Below are positions 44,499 through 56,104 of a stretch of DNA of 64,000 nt, piece by piece. The notes under the pieces were generated by a model. It did no database searches. It worked only from the letters and a program-made list of their open reading frames with translations, and was not told the DNA's origin. Position 1 is the first letter of the stretch, and each line of letters begins with the position of its first letter. This DNA comes from Leguminivora glycinivorella (lineage: Eukaryota > Arthropoda > Insecta > Lepidoptera > Tortricidae), in contig NC_062993.1 of assembly GCF_023078275.1 (NCBI RefSeq), positions 7,191,252 through 7,255,251 on the forward strand, written 5' to 3'. Made by a program: the position numbers and the translations under genes.

Positions 44499-45328
44499 AT
44501 GGGTCTGAGACACATCACCCCGGTCGTGATTCTCATCCTCCAGCTTTATGGATTGAGTTTAGCGGCCGACCTGCCCAGACTCCCCAACAACCGGCTTGCA
44601 GAAGGCCAGGCCAGGGATCTGCCCAACGCTACTTCAATCCGTTGCGGCGCAGCAACTCCTAGAAGAGCCACCGTCTCCGCCCATAAGACTTTTGCCCAAG
44701 TCTTCACGAATACAATCTTCGCGAGAGACGCGATCACAGCCGGAGCATTAGGAGCTCCCAATGGACCCCACCCGGCAGCCGGTTCCCACTATAAAATAGC
44801 TGAACTTCGTGGAGCCAAAGTCTTGTACGCCCTTGAAATCGATCCCGCTGGCGAAGCGGCGTACTGGCTTCCTCAAGGCGGTTCTATAGACATTCCCAAA
44901 AACCCGTCTAATACTCAACCGCATTACGTGGTCACTCCTGATTTCAGCGGTTGCTCCTGGACGGTCACTCCTATGGCCAACGGAAATCTTCGTCTGAGAC
45001 ACGTCGAAGGAGGCAGGGAGAGAGAACAATTCAACAGTTTAACTGAGGCCCAGAAAGGAGGGCCAGTTACTTACGCTATGCAGTACAAAGACTATGGATA
45101 CATCGTGGAAACAAAGCGGTTGGTCAGCAATGTCCCAGCCTTCGCGTAGGCGAACGCTACGCAAACGGTGACTGGTCCCTCAACTTCCAACGCAAGTCTT
45201 GTACTCCAGAAACGGGTGGATACGCATTCAACGCCCAACGTATTTTGACAGGATTGGTAATGAATGAACTGAGGTCTAGTTATCCTCCTATATCAGGTAA
45301 CAAAAATTATAATGTCCCTGAACAATAA
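44499..45328 (+). pseudogene. Secreted protein, copy 2, frameshifted near the C-terminus
   Basis: Tandem paralogue of the gene at 43023. The first 216 residues are open, with the signal peptide (MGLRHITPVVILILQLYGLS), the SGC Cys152 and His168 kept. At 45141-45158 the length differs from copy 1 by two bases (11 in place of 9) and a TAG at 45147-45149 ends the frame. Homology continues in another frame to a TAA at 45326-45328 (RKSCTPETGGYAFN visible). The truncated product would lack the last fifth, including the conserved KSC segment. It may be a recent pseudogene, an allele or a base-call error, because the rest is well preserved. Poly(A) signal AATAAA at 45472-45477. Confidence 0.85.
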
Positions 45329-45479
45329 ATAAGTTCCAATAGGCAAGTTCAAGTGCAGTTTAGTTTCATATATTTTGCGAAAACCCTCAATTTCTTCTTT
45401 CATTTCGGCATGTTTCTTTGTAAGTATTTAAAACCAATCATTTCAAATCAATTTTCCTTATTTTCATATCTAATAAACA

Positions 45480-46910
45480 TTCATTTCATATTTTATTTCG
45501 TATTATTATTTCTTTTATATTTGTCCTTATGAATTAAATAGGTTATGTTTGATTGCATAAACATGTTTGTTAAATGCCGAGTTCCAGATGTTCAACATAA
45601 TAATGTCAATAAAAATGGCCCGTGCAATTCACCACACCTGCTTCAACACAAAAGCAACTAATTTGACTTATATTGCGCAGATACAATCCAACAATGACTC
45701 TCCAAAGGTCTTAACAGAACCTGTAATCTATAACACTTAAGTCGTTTTCATTATTAGCAAGTAATACTTCATGTGGTGTTCTTAGAGTGCAACAATAGGC
45801 CACCTCAGAGAAACCACCAAAACAGTTCATTGTGGTCAAGGAGTACAAATGGGACAATAGATTTCAAGGGGCAACTGTAGGTACTTAACGTATGATTCAC
45901 AAAGCTGCCCTGGGTGTCAAAGGACTATTGAGGATTTAATTGATTGCTAATATTTAAGGTAGACTTTGTATGTCTTTCCCATCACGGAACAATGGTATTC
46001 CGGACCTTTGGGAGGCGTGCGCGGGGCCGAAGCCAACACGTAGAGGCCCTTTCGACACTTTAATGAAATGTAAGGGGTACACCGAGCGGATGTTGCCCTT
46101 GCCCGTATCATGGGACACACGCAGAGGCAATACCCGCCAGGGTGTAAGGACTATTTGAGAGTTAATGGAATCTAAAATGAACTGGTCTATTTTGATGAAA
46201 GTGATGGACTAAATACTGGGCTATGGATAAAAAACCGGACGCCTGCCTAATAAAACGGTATCCAATTTTATTTCCGGCAGACGGTGACTCGTCCCCACAA
46301 GATGGGCCCCCACAAAAAGCGACATCCAAGATGGCTCAAGGGCAACACCGGTGTGAGAACTCAAGGGTGTCGAGAGGTGTACACCGCTTTCTGCCCAGTG
46401 GCTGTTAAGCCACTGCACCAACTCGCGTCTTATGCAAATTTTCACTTCCACCCCTGGGGCATATAGCCCTAACGACTCCACTCTGGACGGCCAGCCAAGG
46501 CAAGTCAGAGGTAGAGAGTACTGTCCCACCCACCCGCCTTACGGGTAACAGAACTCCCCAGGAGCACTCGGGTACGTGGGGTCGCTGTTCCCCAACAGCT
46601 CGCCACAAGCTGCCCTGCGTTGACTGATTGCACTGGTAAAACCAATGGGCGATGGGGTCGTCTACGCATAGGTAGACTTTTATTATTATATTATGTGGTT
46701 AAAACGGTTCAACTATTTATGATGAAGTATGTGAAACAGAATTAATTTAATTTACCTGACCTCAAACGCAAATTTTGATTTTACAAAACAATTTATTTTG
46801 TCTACAAACAAACAATTTATGTTGTTTCTAATTAACACAAGTCAAATTATATTCTATTGAAAATATTTCAACTTGTGCTTGCTATCTTTAAGTACTCACA
46901 CCACTATATA
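45480..46910. other. Intergenic with LINE-like GC-rich block
   Basis: From 46200 to 46680 the sequence is GC-rich (CTGTTAAGCCACTGCACCAA, ACTCTGGACGGCCAGCCAAG, AGGAGCACTCGGGTACGTGG) and resembles a non-coding block seen in moth retroelements. Short frames only. No gene recognised. Confidence 0.45.
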
Positions 46911-46911
46911 T

Positions 46912-47019
46912 ATAAATTAAAACCGAAATAAATTACACATATGAAAGAAAAACCTCAGGAACTGGAGGCCTTGGTCACTTTTTCTTTCATATGTGTAATT
47001 TATTTCGGTTTTAATTTAT
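46912..47019. repeat. 41-bp perfect-arm hairpin
   Basis: Arms 46912-46952 and 46979-47019 are exact inverted copies (AAACCGAAATAAATTACACA) around a 26-bp loop CCTCAGGAACTGGAGGCCTT. Possibly a MITE. Confidence 0.9.
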
Positions 47020-48159
47020 GTTGTCTTATAAGATGTTTTATAGCTTCCTAAATTGTTTGTCGAAAACCGTAATAATATCCCCCGTACCTACTCCTGTACT
47101 AGTACCTAAAGGTTGTGCCTTAGAGCTTCATTTTCCAGCATTTATTACAATTGTAAAATAAAAAAATAAATCTGGTTTCTTTCATTTTCCATTTGCTACG
47201 TCAAACTTTCTTAATGTCTCCAATTAGGGAACAATTACCCATCCGAAAATAATGAACTAGATACAGTAGGTACCTTATGCTCCTCAACCTCAACCCTCAA
47301 AGTAATGGCAAGACTGAGCGGCAGTTTGAACATTAAGAGGCCTTATTCCTAAAGACGAGCGTTTTTGGCAAAATGTAACTTTTTCATTCAAAATTATAAA
47401 GAAACTATAAATGATTATTAAAGACTGATAATGTTCCTAAAAGAACATATCTTAAGCTAGGTAATAATTGGATAATATTTTAAAATATGTCTTTTTATAC
47501 TTCAAAAAAATCAGTTTCTTCGGAAGACGTTTTCAAATTTCATAGTGGAATAACTCGTTTCGAATCGTGATTGTGCTGTTAAAAATGTCATTTGGGGTAA
47601 TAAATGATCACAATCCTATTTATTATATCCTATACGAGGTAATCAACGTTTAACATTTTAAGATTTATTTGAAATGGAGGATAAATAACCTTCCGTGTCT
47701 TCCCCATTTTTTCGATAAAAAGAGGTTTACATTATGTATTTTTCCTGCGGTTCCTGCGTATATTGTAACTCTTAAACAAAAATATTCTAAACTAGAACTT
47801 CTTGTTGACATAATAAAAAAAAAATCATACATATAGGACATACCTTTCTGTCGATAGACATTTTTTTAAAGCACCTAAAATTCGAATAAAATACACTGTG
47901 CTGACACGGGCCCGCTCAGTCTGCGCCGAGCGCTCGTAGACAACGGACCTGCGTTCGATCGTCCGGCGCTCCTTGCTTTCGTAAGCAGCTAGATAGTTCC
48001 GAGAAATGCTGTATACTGCGCTGCGACTAAACAAATCTTGATCCTGTCTTGATGCAATTTTAGAAATCGATTTGCATTTCAGATGGTTATATGGATTTCA
48101 ATTTTTACTTGAAATCTGATGAGAGTTTGAATTTTGACTATATTTCGGGACCAGGACGA

Positions 48160-49975
48160 GGTTCTGGTTCTCATGATGGAGTCAGGAGATGGTCAACAGA
48201 ACTGCTACTCTACTCATCATAACTCCGCCGTGTTTGGGCTCATTGGATTTGGGCTGACGAGCAGAATCGATCTAGACGAGGTCCAAGGTCTCATGATGGA
48301 GTCAGGAGATGGTCAACAGAACTGCTATTCTACTTATCAGAACTCCACCATGTTTGGGCTCATTAGATTTGGACTGACGAGCACAATCGATCTAGATGAG
48401 GTCCAAGGTCTCATGATGGAGTCAGGAGATGGTCAACAGAACTCCTATTCTACTCATCGGAACTCCACCATGTTTGGGCTCATTGGATTTGGGCTGACGA
48501 GCAGAATCGATCTAGATGAGGTCCAAGGTCTCATGATGGAGTCAGGAGATGGTCAACAGAACTGCTATTCTACTCATCCTAACTCCACCATGTTTGGGCT
48601 CATTAGATTTGGGCTGACGAGCAGAATTGATCTAGATGAGGTCCAAGGTCTCATGATGGAGTCAGGAGATGGTCAACAGAACTGCTATTCTACTCATCGG
48701 AACTCCACCATGTTTGGGCTCATTGGATTTGGGCTGACGAGCAGAATCGATCTAGATGAGGTCCAAGGTCTCATGATGGAGTCAGGAGATGGTCAACAGA
48801 ACTGCTATTCTACTCATCATAATTCCACCATGTTTGGGCTCATTAGATTTGGGCTGACGAGCAGAATCGATCTAGATGAGGTCCAAGGTCTCATGATGGA
48901 GTCAGGAGATGGTCAACAGAACTGCTATTTTACTCATCATAACTCCACCATGTTTGGGCTCATTGGATTTGAGCTGACGAGCAGAATCGATCTAGATGAG
49001 GTTCAAGGTCTCATGATGGAGTCAGGAGATGGTCAACAGAACTGCTATTCTACTCATCCTAACTCCACCATGTTTGGGCTCATTAGATTTGGGCTGACGA
49101 GCAGAATTGATCTAGATGAGGTCCAAGGTCTCATGATGGAGTCAGGAGATGGTCAACAGAACTGCTATTCTACTCATCGGAACTCCACCATGTTTGGGCT
49201 CATTGGATTTGGACTGACGAGCAGAATCGATATAGATGAGGTCCAAGGACTCATGATGGAGTCAGGAGATGGTCTACAGAACTGCTATTTTACTCATCAT
49301 AACTCCACCATGTTTGGGCTCATTGGATTTGGGCTGACGAGCAGAATCGATCTAGATGAGGTTCAAGGTCTCATGATGGAGTCAGGAGATGGTCAACAGA
49401 ACTGCTATTCTACTCATCGGAACTCCACCATGTTTGGGCTCGTTAGATTTGGGCTGACGAGCAGAATCGATCTAGATGAGGTTCCAGGTCTCATGATGGA
49501 GTCAGGAGATGGTCAACAGAAGTGCTATTCTACTCATCATAACTCCACCATGTTTGGGCTCATTAGATTTGGGCTGACGAGCAGAATTGATCTAGATAAG
49601 GTCCAGGGTCTCATGATGGAGTCAGGAGATGGTCAACAGAACTGCTATTCTACTCATCATAACTCCACCATATTTGGGCTCACCAGATTTGTGCTGACGA
49701 GCAGCATCGATCTAAATGAGTTCCAAAGTGTCGTGATGGAGTCAGGAAATGGTCAACAGAACTGCTATTCTACTCATCATAACCCCACCATATTTGGGCT
49801 CATTAGATTTGGGCTGACGAGCAGCATCGATCTAAATGAGTTCCAACGTGTCGTGATGGAGTCAGGAGATGGTCAACAGAACTGCTATTCTACTCATCGT
49901 AACTCCACATGTTTGGGCTCATTAGATTTGGGCTAACGAGCAGCATAGATTTAGATGAGGTCCAAGGTCAGGACT
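48160..49975 (+). repeat. 120-bp satellite, 15 units, with 240-bp dimer pattern
   Basis: ATGATGGAGTCAGGAGATGG recurs at exact 120-bp spacing from 48175 to 49855. Being 40 codons, the unit keeps a 600-codon frame open (SRIDLDEVQGLMMESGDGQQ, NCYSTHHNSTMFGLI), but the frame starts without ATG and has no promoter, splice or signal features. Units alternate CATTGGATTT and CATTAGATTT over most of the array, a 240-bp higher-order repeat. The last three units are more diverged. Non-synonymous and synonymous changes are both present. Confidence 0.93.
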
Positions 49976-50153
49976 GTCAGGATATAATTCAAGTCCTGAA
50001 GTGTGGTTCTGGTTATCCTATAGTTAAGGGGCGTTCATTAATCACGTCATATTACATTTTTGGCCTATTTTAAACTGGCTGACAATAATAATGAAATCTT
50101 ACTTACTGGCCTAAAAATCTTATCTTACTTGACTAAAAATTATTTAATACAAT

Positions 50154-50310
50154 AGGGATCATCCACATATTACGTCACACCAAATTTCAGGTTTTTGGAC
50201 CCCTCCCCCCTCCTATGTCACGCTTTTTTTGTATCCCTTTAACTGGGATTGTCACATTTAGTATGACACCCCCCCCCCCTTACACTGTGACGTAATATAT
50301 GGATGACGCC
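50154..50310. mobile_element. MITE with GGGATCATCCACATATTACG ends
   Basis: Left ATCCACATATTACGTCAC is mirrored by GTGACGTAATATATGGAT on the right, 157 bp overall, with C-runs inside. Inserted in copy A. Confidence 0.8.
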
Positions 50311-50359
50311 AATTATCTCTACTCTATTTAATACAAACTTTGGGATTAGTTGACAAAGC

Positions 50360-50415
50360 GGACCCCAGGATCCCATAAGCCGTGGCAAATGCCGGGATAA
50401 CGCAAGGAAGATGAT
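50360..50415 (+). repeat. LINE 3' tail (GCCGGGATAACGCAAGGAAG)
   Basis: GGACCCCAGGATCCCATAAG then GTGGCAAATGCCGGGATAAC and a GATGATGAT end. The same tail is at 55820-55892. Confidence 0.6.
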
Positions 50416-50454
50416 GATATTCGTCTTTGGGTCAAAGGAACAACATATGTATGC

Positions 50455-50572
50455 AAAATTACAGTAAATCGGTTCAGTAGTTTTAGAGAAAATTGGCTGT
50501 GACAGACGGACGGACAGAGGCACGAGTGATCCAATAAACCTTTTTCCTGTTTGAGGTACGGAACCCTAAAAT
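50455..50572 (-). repeat. AGGGTTCCGTA-family repeat, copy 3 (minus)
   Basis: On the minus strand: AGGGTTCCGTACCTCAAACA and GTCCGTCCGTCTGTCACAGC. Confidence 0.75.
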
Positions 50573-51093
50573 AATAGCGCCGAAATATGATTTTTTGTTT
50601 ACTACCGTTTACCACTACAATCCATACAGTGTACAGTCACCGGCATAAATAAGTGATGATTTCTGTACCTTGTCATATACTCTTTGAAATGTCATACGAA
50701 ATTGTCGAACGATCTATAGCGACTAGGTATAGAAATCTCATCACTCCTTTATGACGGTGACTGTAGCACAGAGAAACAAAAAAAGTAATATGTTTCAACC
50801 CCAACCCTCCCCCTTCTCCATCATGATGATAGTTGATGATTTTTCCATTTTTTACCCCCTTAGGAGAAAAGTATCCAAAAACGCTGCTGAAATCACTTTT
50901 CTCTTATTCTCTAATTTCAAGTCTACGAGTATAACAAAAAAAAATCATCCCCCTACAAACTTGCACCCCATTTTTACGCCCTTATGGGTGGAAGTTTTCA
51001 TAATCTATTCTTATCTCTTGTAAACTTTTAAAGTCCCCATGTAAAACCAAAAGAATTGTTACTAGCGATTAAATTCAAAACTATCAAGATTAT

Positions 51094-51285
51094 AATTTTA
51101 GAACAAAACGGGACTTAATCGCGTAAACACTTACATTTATATTAGGCCCGACGTTTCGAACATCACATTATGTTCGTGGTCACGGGTAGACTGGCGAGGA
51201 ATTTATTATTTAAGTCCGAGGATTAATTTATTTAAGTCCCGTGTTCTAAAATTATGAGTGCAAATCGTGTTAGTCTAAATCAATA
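51094..51285. mobile_element. 192-bp insertion with 12-bp target duplication
   Basis: Direct repeats TATCAAGATTAT at 51082-51093 and 51286-51297 flank it, while copy B at about 53730 has the uninterrupted site. Inside is an inverted pair, ATTTTAGAACAAAACGGGAC and its mirror near 51232-51256, with CCCGACGTTTCGAAC between. The empty site in copy B proves it is a mobile insertion. Confidence 0.85.
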
Positions 51286-51704
51286 TATCAAGATTATTCT
51301 TGCCTGTATTGAAACACGCGTTGCGTTGCCGGTGCTCGCGTACCGAGCGTCAACGCCATCTATCGATGGCTTTTTCACGAATTTGATGAGCGCTCAAAGG
51401 AATAAGGGCTCTTAAAGAAAAAACACTTACTATCAGGTGTGATCGTGGTCAAACGTCTACCTATTCATACTAAAAAAAAGAAGAAAAAGAAATCACAATG
51501 CACTAATTTGTTTCTAATGTTTCTTCGCGCCCACAGAAATTTGCCACCACCTGTCCTTCACCTGTTGCAAAATGTTGATTTATTGCATTTAATTGCCCCA
51601 GACTAATGTATACATTATATTAGAGATTGATAGAGCTAAGACAAAGCTAAATTTGCAAAGATTTTGATAACCTGATGACTAAAGTGTATTTTAATACACA
51701 CAGT

Positions 51705-51945
51705 AACAGCTTGCGATGCGACGAAATCAAACCTTCTATCTCTATGGACGTGTCTTAGGTGGGCGACGGAACGCGACGGCGATGCGACGCGACGAACTAG
51801 CGATGAACATGCGAATGTTAAGCGACGCGATTCACGCGATGCGATCAAACCGCTGTGTTCATATGGGAGTGTCTTGCGTAAGTGACGGCCCGCGACGGCG
51901 ATGCGACGCGATGCGATGGCGATGGGCGCGCGATCAAGCTATTTG
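51705..51945. repeat. GCGATGCGACG-rich repeat
   Basis: GCGACGGCGATGCGACGCGA occurs twice (about 51774 and 51894) with many GCGATGCG words, in two units of about 120 bp. Related words at 54735-54830. Confidence 0.7.
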
Positions 51946-52295
51946 ATTTTTAGAAGCGAATTCAATACGTAGAGAGGTCGGACTAGAGAAATAACGATTG
52001 ATTACTAGTCTCACATTTCATTCTTTATATTTTCTTATAATAAAAATTCAAAATATTCAAATTAGCATAAGTTGACCAAAGTAGTAATGTGCCTAAAAAG
52101 TAAGGAAATTACAACTTTTGTAACTTGTATTGACAGCCTTTGATTATGTGCACGGTGATACGTGATTGTCTGCGTAAAATATTAAAATTTAAGTGTGAAC
52201 TAAAAATATGAAACACTAGTGCGATGACCTTGCAATATATGTACTAGCACTTGACTTTGGTGAATAGGATCACAAAATTAACTAGTTATTACAAC

Positions 52296-52372
52296 GGGCT
52301 CGTAGCCTAGCGGTTTCGACGTCTGGACGCCGCGCCAGCGGTGTGAGTTCGAACCTCGGCTGAAGCGTGCTT
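52296..52372 (+). mobile_element. tRNA-like SINE fragment
   Basis: CGTAGCCTAGCGGTTTCGAC (A-box type) and GAGTTCGAACCTCGGCT (B-box type), but the 5' GGGCTCG has no complementary 3' acceptor strand, so it is not a tRNA gene. Confidence 0.6.
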
Positions 52373-52679
52373 TTGCAGTTTTATTTTTATTTCTTTTATT
52401 TTCTATTATTTGATTGTTTACTTTTTTCTTTCTGTAAGAATCTACATTCTTATTTTTATTTTATTTTTAATAACTCCGGCTTTTATACTAACAAGGAATG
52501 GTACCCATACAAAAAAAATATAATTAGACTACTCTTTAAGGGGCGTTCATTGTAATTCCTGCGATTCCTGCATTTATTGTAACTCTTAAATAATAATATT
52601 ATCCTAAACCAGAACTTCTTGTTGCCATATAAAAAAAAAACATACATATAAGACATACCTTTGTGTCGATAGATATTTT

Positions 52680-52905
52680 TCAGTACAGATGGTGTTTTTT
52701 TACGCACTAGTGCGAGAAGTGGTTCATTATATGCCAGGTCGAAACTACGGAGGCTCATCTGTACTGAAAAACCTCGTACGATACACGTGCGAAAAGGAAA
52801 TTCGTAACTCGTGTCGATTTAAAACACTCCCTTCGGTCGTGTTTTAATTTATCACCACTCGTTTCGAACTTCCTTTTTTACGCACTTGTATCGTAATGTA
52901 CTATT
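52680..52905. mobile_element. MITE-like insertion in copy B
   Basis: Absent from copy A at the corresponding point (after GTCGATAGATATTTTT). Contains CAGTACAGATG mirrored as CATCTGTACTG and ACACTCCCTTCGGTCGTG fold-back words. Confidence 0.7.
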
Positions 52906-53207
52906 TTAAAGCACATAAAATTCGAATAAAATACACTGCTGACACGGGCCCGCTCACTGCTCAGTCTGCGCCCAGCGCTCATAGACAGTGGACCTACGTT
53001 CGATCGTCCGGCGCACCGTGCTCTCGTAAGCATAAGCAGCTAGATAGTTCCGAGAAGTGCTGTATAGGTACTGCGACTAAACAAATCTTGATCCTGTTGG
53101 TGGCAAACAGGCATACGGTCCGCCTGATTTTTACACATGCAATTTTATCCAAGAAATTTTACTTGAAATCTGATGAGAGTTTGAATTATTATTATATTTC
53201 GGGACCA

Positions 53208-53333
53208 AGGGACCGATTTTTGAGTCTCACGCGTTCGAATGCAGAAAATTGTCACTGAAAATACTAAGCAATTCACTGTTTTCAACCGGTATTTTAGTGA
53301 CAAATCCCATATGTGAGATTCAAAAATCGGCCC
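53208..53333. mobile_element. 126-bp MITE in copy B
   Basis: ACCGATTTTTGAGTCTCAC is mirrored by GTGAGATTCAAAAATCGG, and TTGTCACTGAAAATAC by TATTTTAGTGACAA. Absent from copy A, where GGGACCAGGACGAGG is continuous. Confidence 0.85.
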
Positions 53334-53859
53334 CCAGGATGAGGTTCTGGTTCTCATGGTGGAGTCAGGATATGGTCAACAAAACTGCTATTTTACTCAT
53401 AATAACTCCACTATGTTTGGGCTCATTACATTTGGGCTGATGAGCAGCGTCGATCTCGATGATGTCCAAGGTCACATGATCGAGTCAGGAAATGGATAAC
53501 AGAACTGCTATTCTACTTATCGTAACTCGACCATGTTTGATCTCATTAGCCGGGCCAATAACACATGTAATTTTTTGCACACAGCTCAGCTCTTTGAAAC
53601 TGTTTATTTTAAGTTACTTACAATTTAAGTAGGTACCATATAATAATAATATATTCTTATCTCTTGTAAACTTTACAAAAAAGTTAACACATAAAACCAA
53701 AAGAATTGTTACTAGCAATTAAATTCAAAACTATCAAGATTATTCTTGCCTGTGTGTTGCGTTACCGGTGGCTCGCGTACCGAGCGCCAACGCCATCTAT
53801 CAATGGCTATTTCACGAAATTGATGAACGCTCTAAGGAATAAGGGCTCTTAGTGTAGTG

Positions 53860-54480
53860 GTTATGCCAGTCGACACTAGATGGCAGCATTAAAAAACACT
53901 GGGTTACACTGTATGACATTTTTTTATTTCAACATTAAGTAAATAGCATTCGGTGCACGTGGAATTAGGTACAAATTATAATAATTTTATTGGATAACAC
54001 TGGTTTGTTTGAGTCTGGACTATTTATTTGATGATCCCGTGTTCACGAGTTTTTGTTTTGTGTGTAAATAATGTCGGACACTGAATTGTTTATGCTCAGA
54101 TTTATTTATTTATTTAAAAAGTTTAAATATAATAAACAATTTACATCACATTACATTAAATAATATTAAATTATAGTTATATTAATATTCGATTAAATTA
54201 AGTTAAATGTTACCTAATTCAGTTGATAATTTATTAATATTAAATATAATATAAATTTACAGAAAAATATTAATTAAATATTAATTAATTATTATTATTG
54301 TTTATTAGTATGGATTAAAATAAACATTAAGTTAATAAAAACAAAATGCAGTATTATTGTGTGCTACTTAAAACTTTCCTTGTTAGTATAAAACCCGGAG
54401 TTCTTAAAAAAAATTAAGAAAGTAGAATCTTAGAGAAAGAAATAAGCAGGTAAACAAAATCAAATAATCCATACTGATTA
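53860..54480. other. AT-rich intergenic stretch
   Basis: Very AT-rich between 54090 and 54350. No gene or repeat recognised. Confidence 0.5.
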
Positions 54481-54485
54481 AATTG

Positions 54486-54550
54486 GAAAGTGTGTGTGTG
54501 TCTGTTTGTTTGTCCGTCTTTCAAGAGAAGCCGCGGGCAAAAGCTAGTAG
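54486..54550. mobile_element. Short RTE-like LINE tail copy 3
   Basis: GGAAAGTGTGTGTGTGTCTG, GTTTGTTTGTCCGTC, then AAGCCGCGGGCAAAAGCTAG with the middle of the 94-326 copy deleted. Confidence 0.6.
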
Positions 54551-54589
54551 AACGTAAAAGAAAAAAAGTAAATAAAAATGCAAAAAGAT

Positions 54590-54670
54590 TGCGTGAGCCG
54601 AGATACGAACTCACGACACTCATGGCGCAAACGATTCCACCTAGAAGTCAAACCCGCTAGACCATTTGCA
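54590..54670 (-). mobile_element. tRNA-like SINE fragment (minus)
   Basis: On the minus strand: AATGGTCTAGCGGGTTTGAC and GAGTTCGTATCTCGGCTCAC, the same boxes as at 52296-52372. No acceptor stem. Confidence 0.55.
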
Positions 54671-54734
54671 CATTGTGAAAGACGGCGAATCTTGTGATTC
54701 TAATCACCAAATTCCAGTGCTAGTGCGGCGCAAG

Positions 54735-54830
54735 GTCATCGCGTATTGGATACGCGATGACCTTGAGCCATCGCCGTCGCATCGCGTCGCGTCGCGTCGC
54801 TCGTCGCTCACGCAAGACAGAGCGCAACGT
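54735..54830. repeat. GCGAC-rich palindrome-containing repeat
   Basis: GGTCATCGCGTATTGGATAC is followed by GCGATGACC in inverted order, then CGCATCGCGTCGCGTCGCGT. Related to 51705-51945. Confidence 0.6.
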
Positions 54831-55819
54831 TCCTTTCATCAAGAGCGTTGTTGGAGAGATGATGAGAGCTGCTGAGCTTAATCTGAAAAGGTCATTCATG
54901 AGACTTAGGACCAGTTGCATCAACCACATTTGACAGACACATCATCGTCACGCAGCAGAGGTCTATAGAACGTCCCATACAATAAAATTTAACGAATGCT
55001 TTAACGGTAACAGACGGTTTGGTGCAACCGGCCTTTAGAGTCAGATATCATATTTCCCAGTTACATAATTTCAAGTTTTACAGATTCAAATCGTAAAATT
55101 TTATTTTTATCTGAATATTTCATATCACACATATTTGGTCAGACAGAACGGCGATACGAATTCATTTCATTCTCTTAAAACACAATAGACGAATTTGTTT
55201 CTAATGTTCTTTCACGCCCACAAAAATGTTTCCATCTGCTTTACACCTTTTGTATTATGTTTGACACTAAAGATTTATTGTATTTAATTGCATGGTTGCA
55301 TGATTGCATGGTGACTTTGAAGATTGCGAAATTAAATTTATTTTCAAGTTGTCATTGTTTAGTTTTTCACAGACCAGAGGAATGAAGAGAACAATTGAAA
55401 TAAATTTACAAATGGAACCATTATAGTTTGACTTCGTCTGTCTGTCACATTGATAATTTTTGAACGCTAATTCTGAAAACAACCTGGAAAGACGGAAAAC
55501 ATCCAGAAAGCACAAATATATAGCTAAAATATTGTATAGATTTTACTGAGTCTCCGCCCCGCACTCTTCCAGATGCAAAGGAGTCATATGATGGACAAAG
55601 ACATTGGACCACACTTATTCGGGCTTCTATCCACTAAAACTCTCGGCCTCGGCGCATCAACAGGGACAGATGAGTTTCACAGCATACTTATCCCGCTTTC
55701 GAGTTTCCGCTAGCTCAGCCGTTGCTACCGCCTGGTTAACATTCAGACTTGACTACGTCTTCGACTTACCTAACTATTTTAGCTCAGTGATCCAAAGTGA
55801 ATATGTGTTGTCAAAGAGG

Positions 55820-55892
55820 ACCCCAGGCTCCCGGCCGGCTCATGGGAATGAGCCATGGCAAATGCAGGGATAACGCAAGGAGGATGATGATA
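55820..55892 (+). repeat. LINE 3' tail
   Basis: GACCCCAGGCTCCCGGCCGG, GAGCCATGGCAAATGCAGGG, ATAACGCAAGGAGGATGATG. Same family as 50360-50415. Confidence 0.65.
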
Positions 55893-56104
55893 ATCCAAAG
55901 TGAATATTGGCCTCTGAAATGAGAGATCGCCACCTGATTCTGCGCAGCCTCTTGTCAGTCACTGATTTGGGCTGATCCAGCCGCCATCCCTCCCAGCGAT
56001 ACCTGGGTCATACAGGGTCGACCCGCCGGTCGGCCGAAAACTCTCTTGACAGCCAGTCTTCTACTCCACATACATACTATTTTAAGCCTACCTTTTTTGA
56101 AAGT

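Larger units (their letters stand above)
47740..51420 (+). repeat. Segmental repeat copy A
   Basis: Left flank 47745-48160 (ATTCGAATAAAATACACTG, GACACGGGCCCGCTCA, GTTCGATCGTCCGGCGC, ACTTGAAATCTGATGAGAGT) is matched at 52555-53200. The 120-bp satellite follows, then a right flank (AAGAATTGTTACTAGCGATT, CTCGCGTACCGAGCGTCAAC, AATAAGGGCTCTTA) matched at 53648-53852. Copy A carries its own insertions (50154-50310, 51094-51285). Confidence 0.85.
52555..53852 (+). repeat. Segmental repeat copy B
   Basis: Shortened counterpart of copy A with flanks matching 47745-48160 and 51000-51420. The satellite is reduced to about two decayed units at 53338-53540 (GTTCTGGTTCTCATGGTGGA). It carries its own insertions at 52680-52905 and 53208-53333. 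A piece matching 51500-51600 lies further on at about 55185-55290, so copy B is split by later sequence. Confidence 0.8.

Noticed and set aside
48134..49936. 600-codon repeat protein
   Set aside because: No ATG at the start, no promoter, signal or splice evidence, and diverged non-coding relatives nearby; treated as a satellite.
52296..52372. tRNA gene
   Set aside because: Boxes present but the 5' and 3' ends do not pair; a related degenerate copy at 54590-54670 points to a SINE family.
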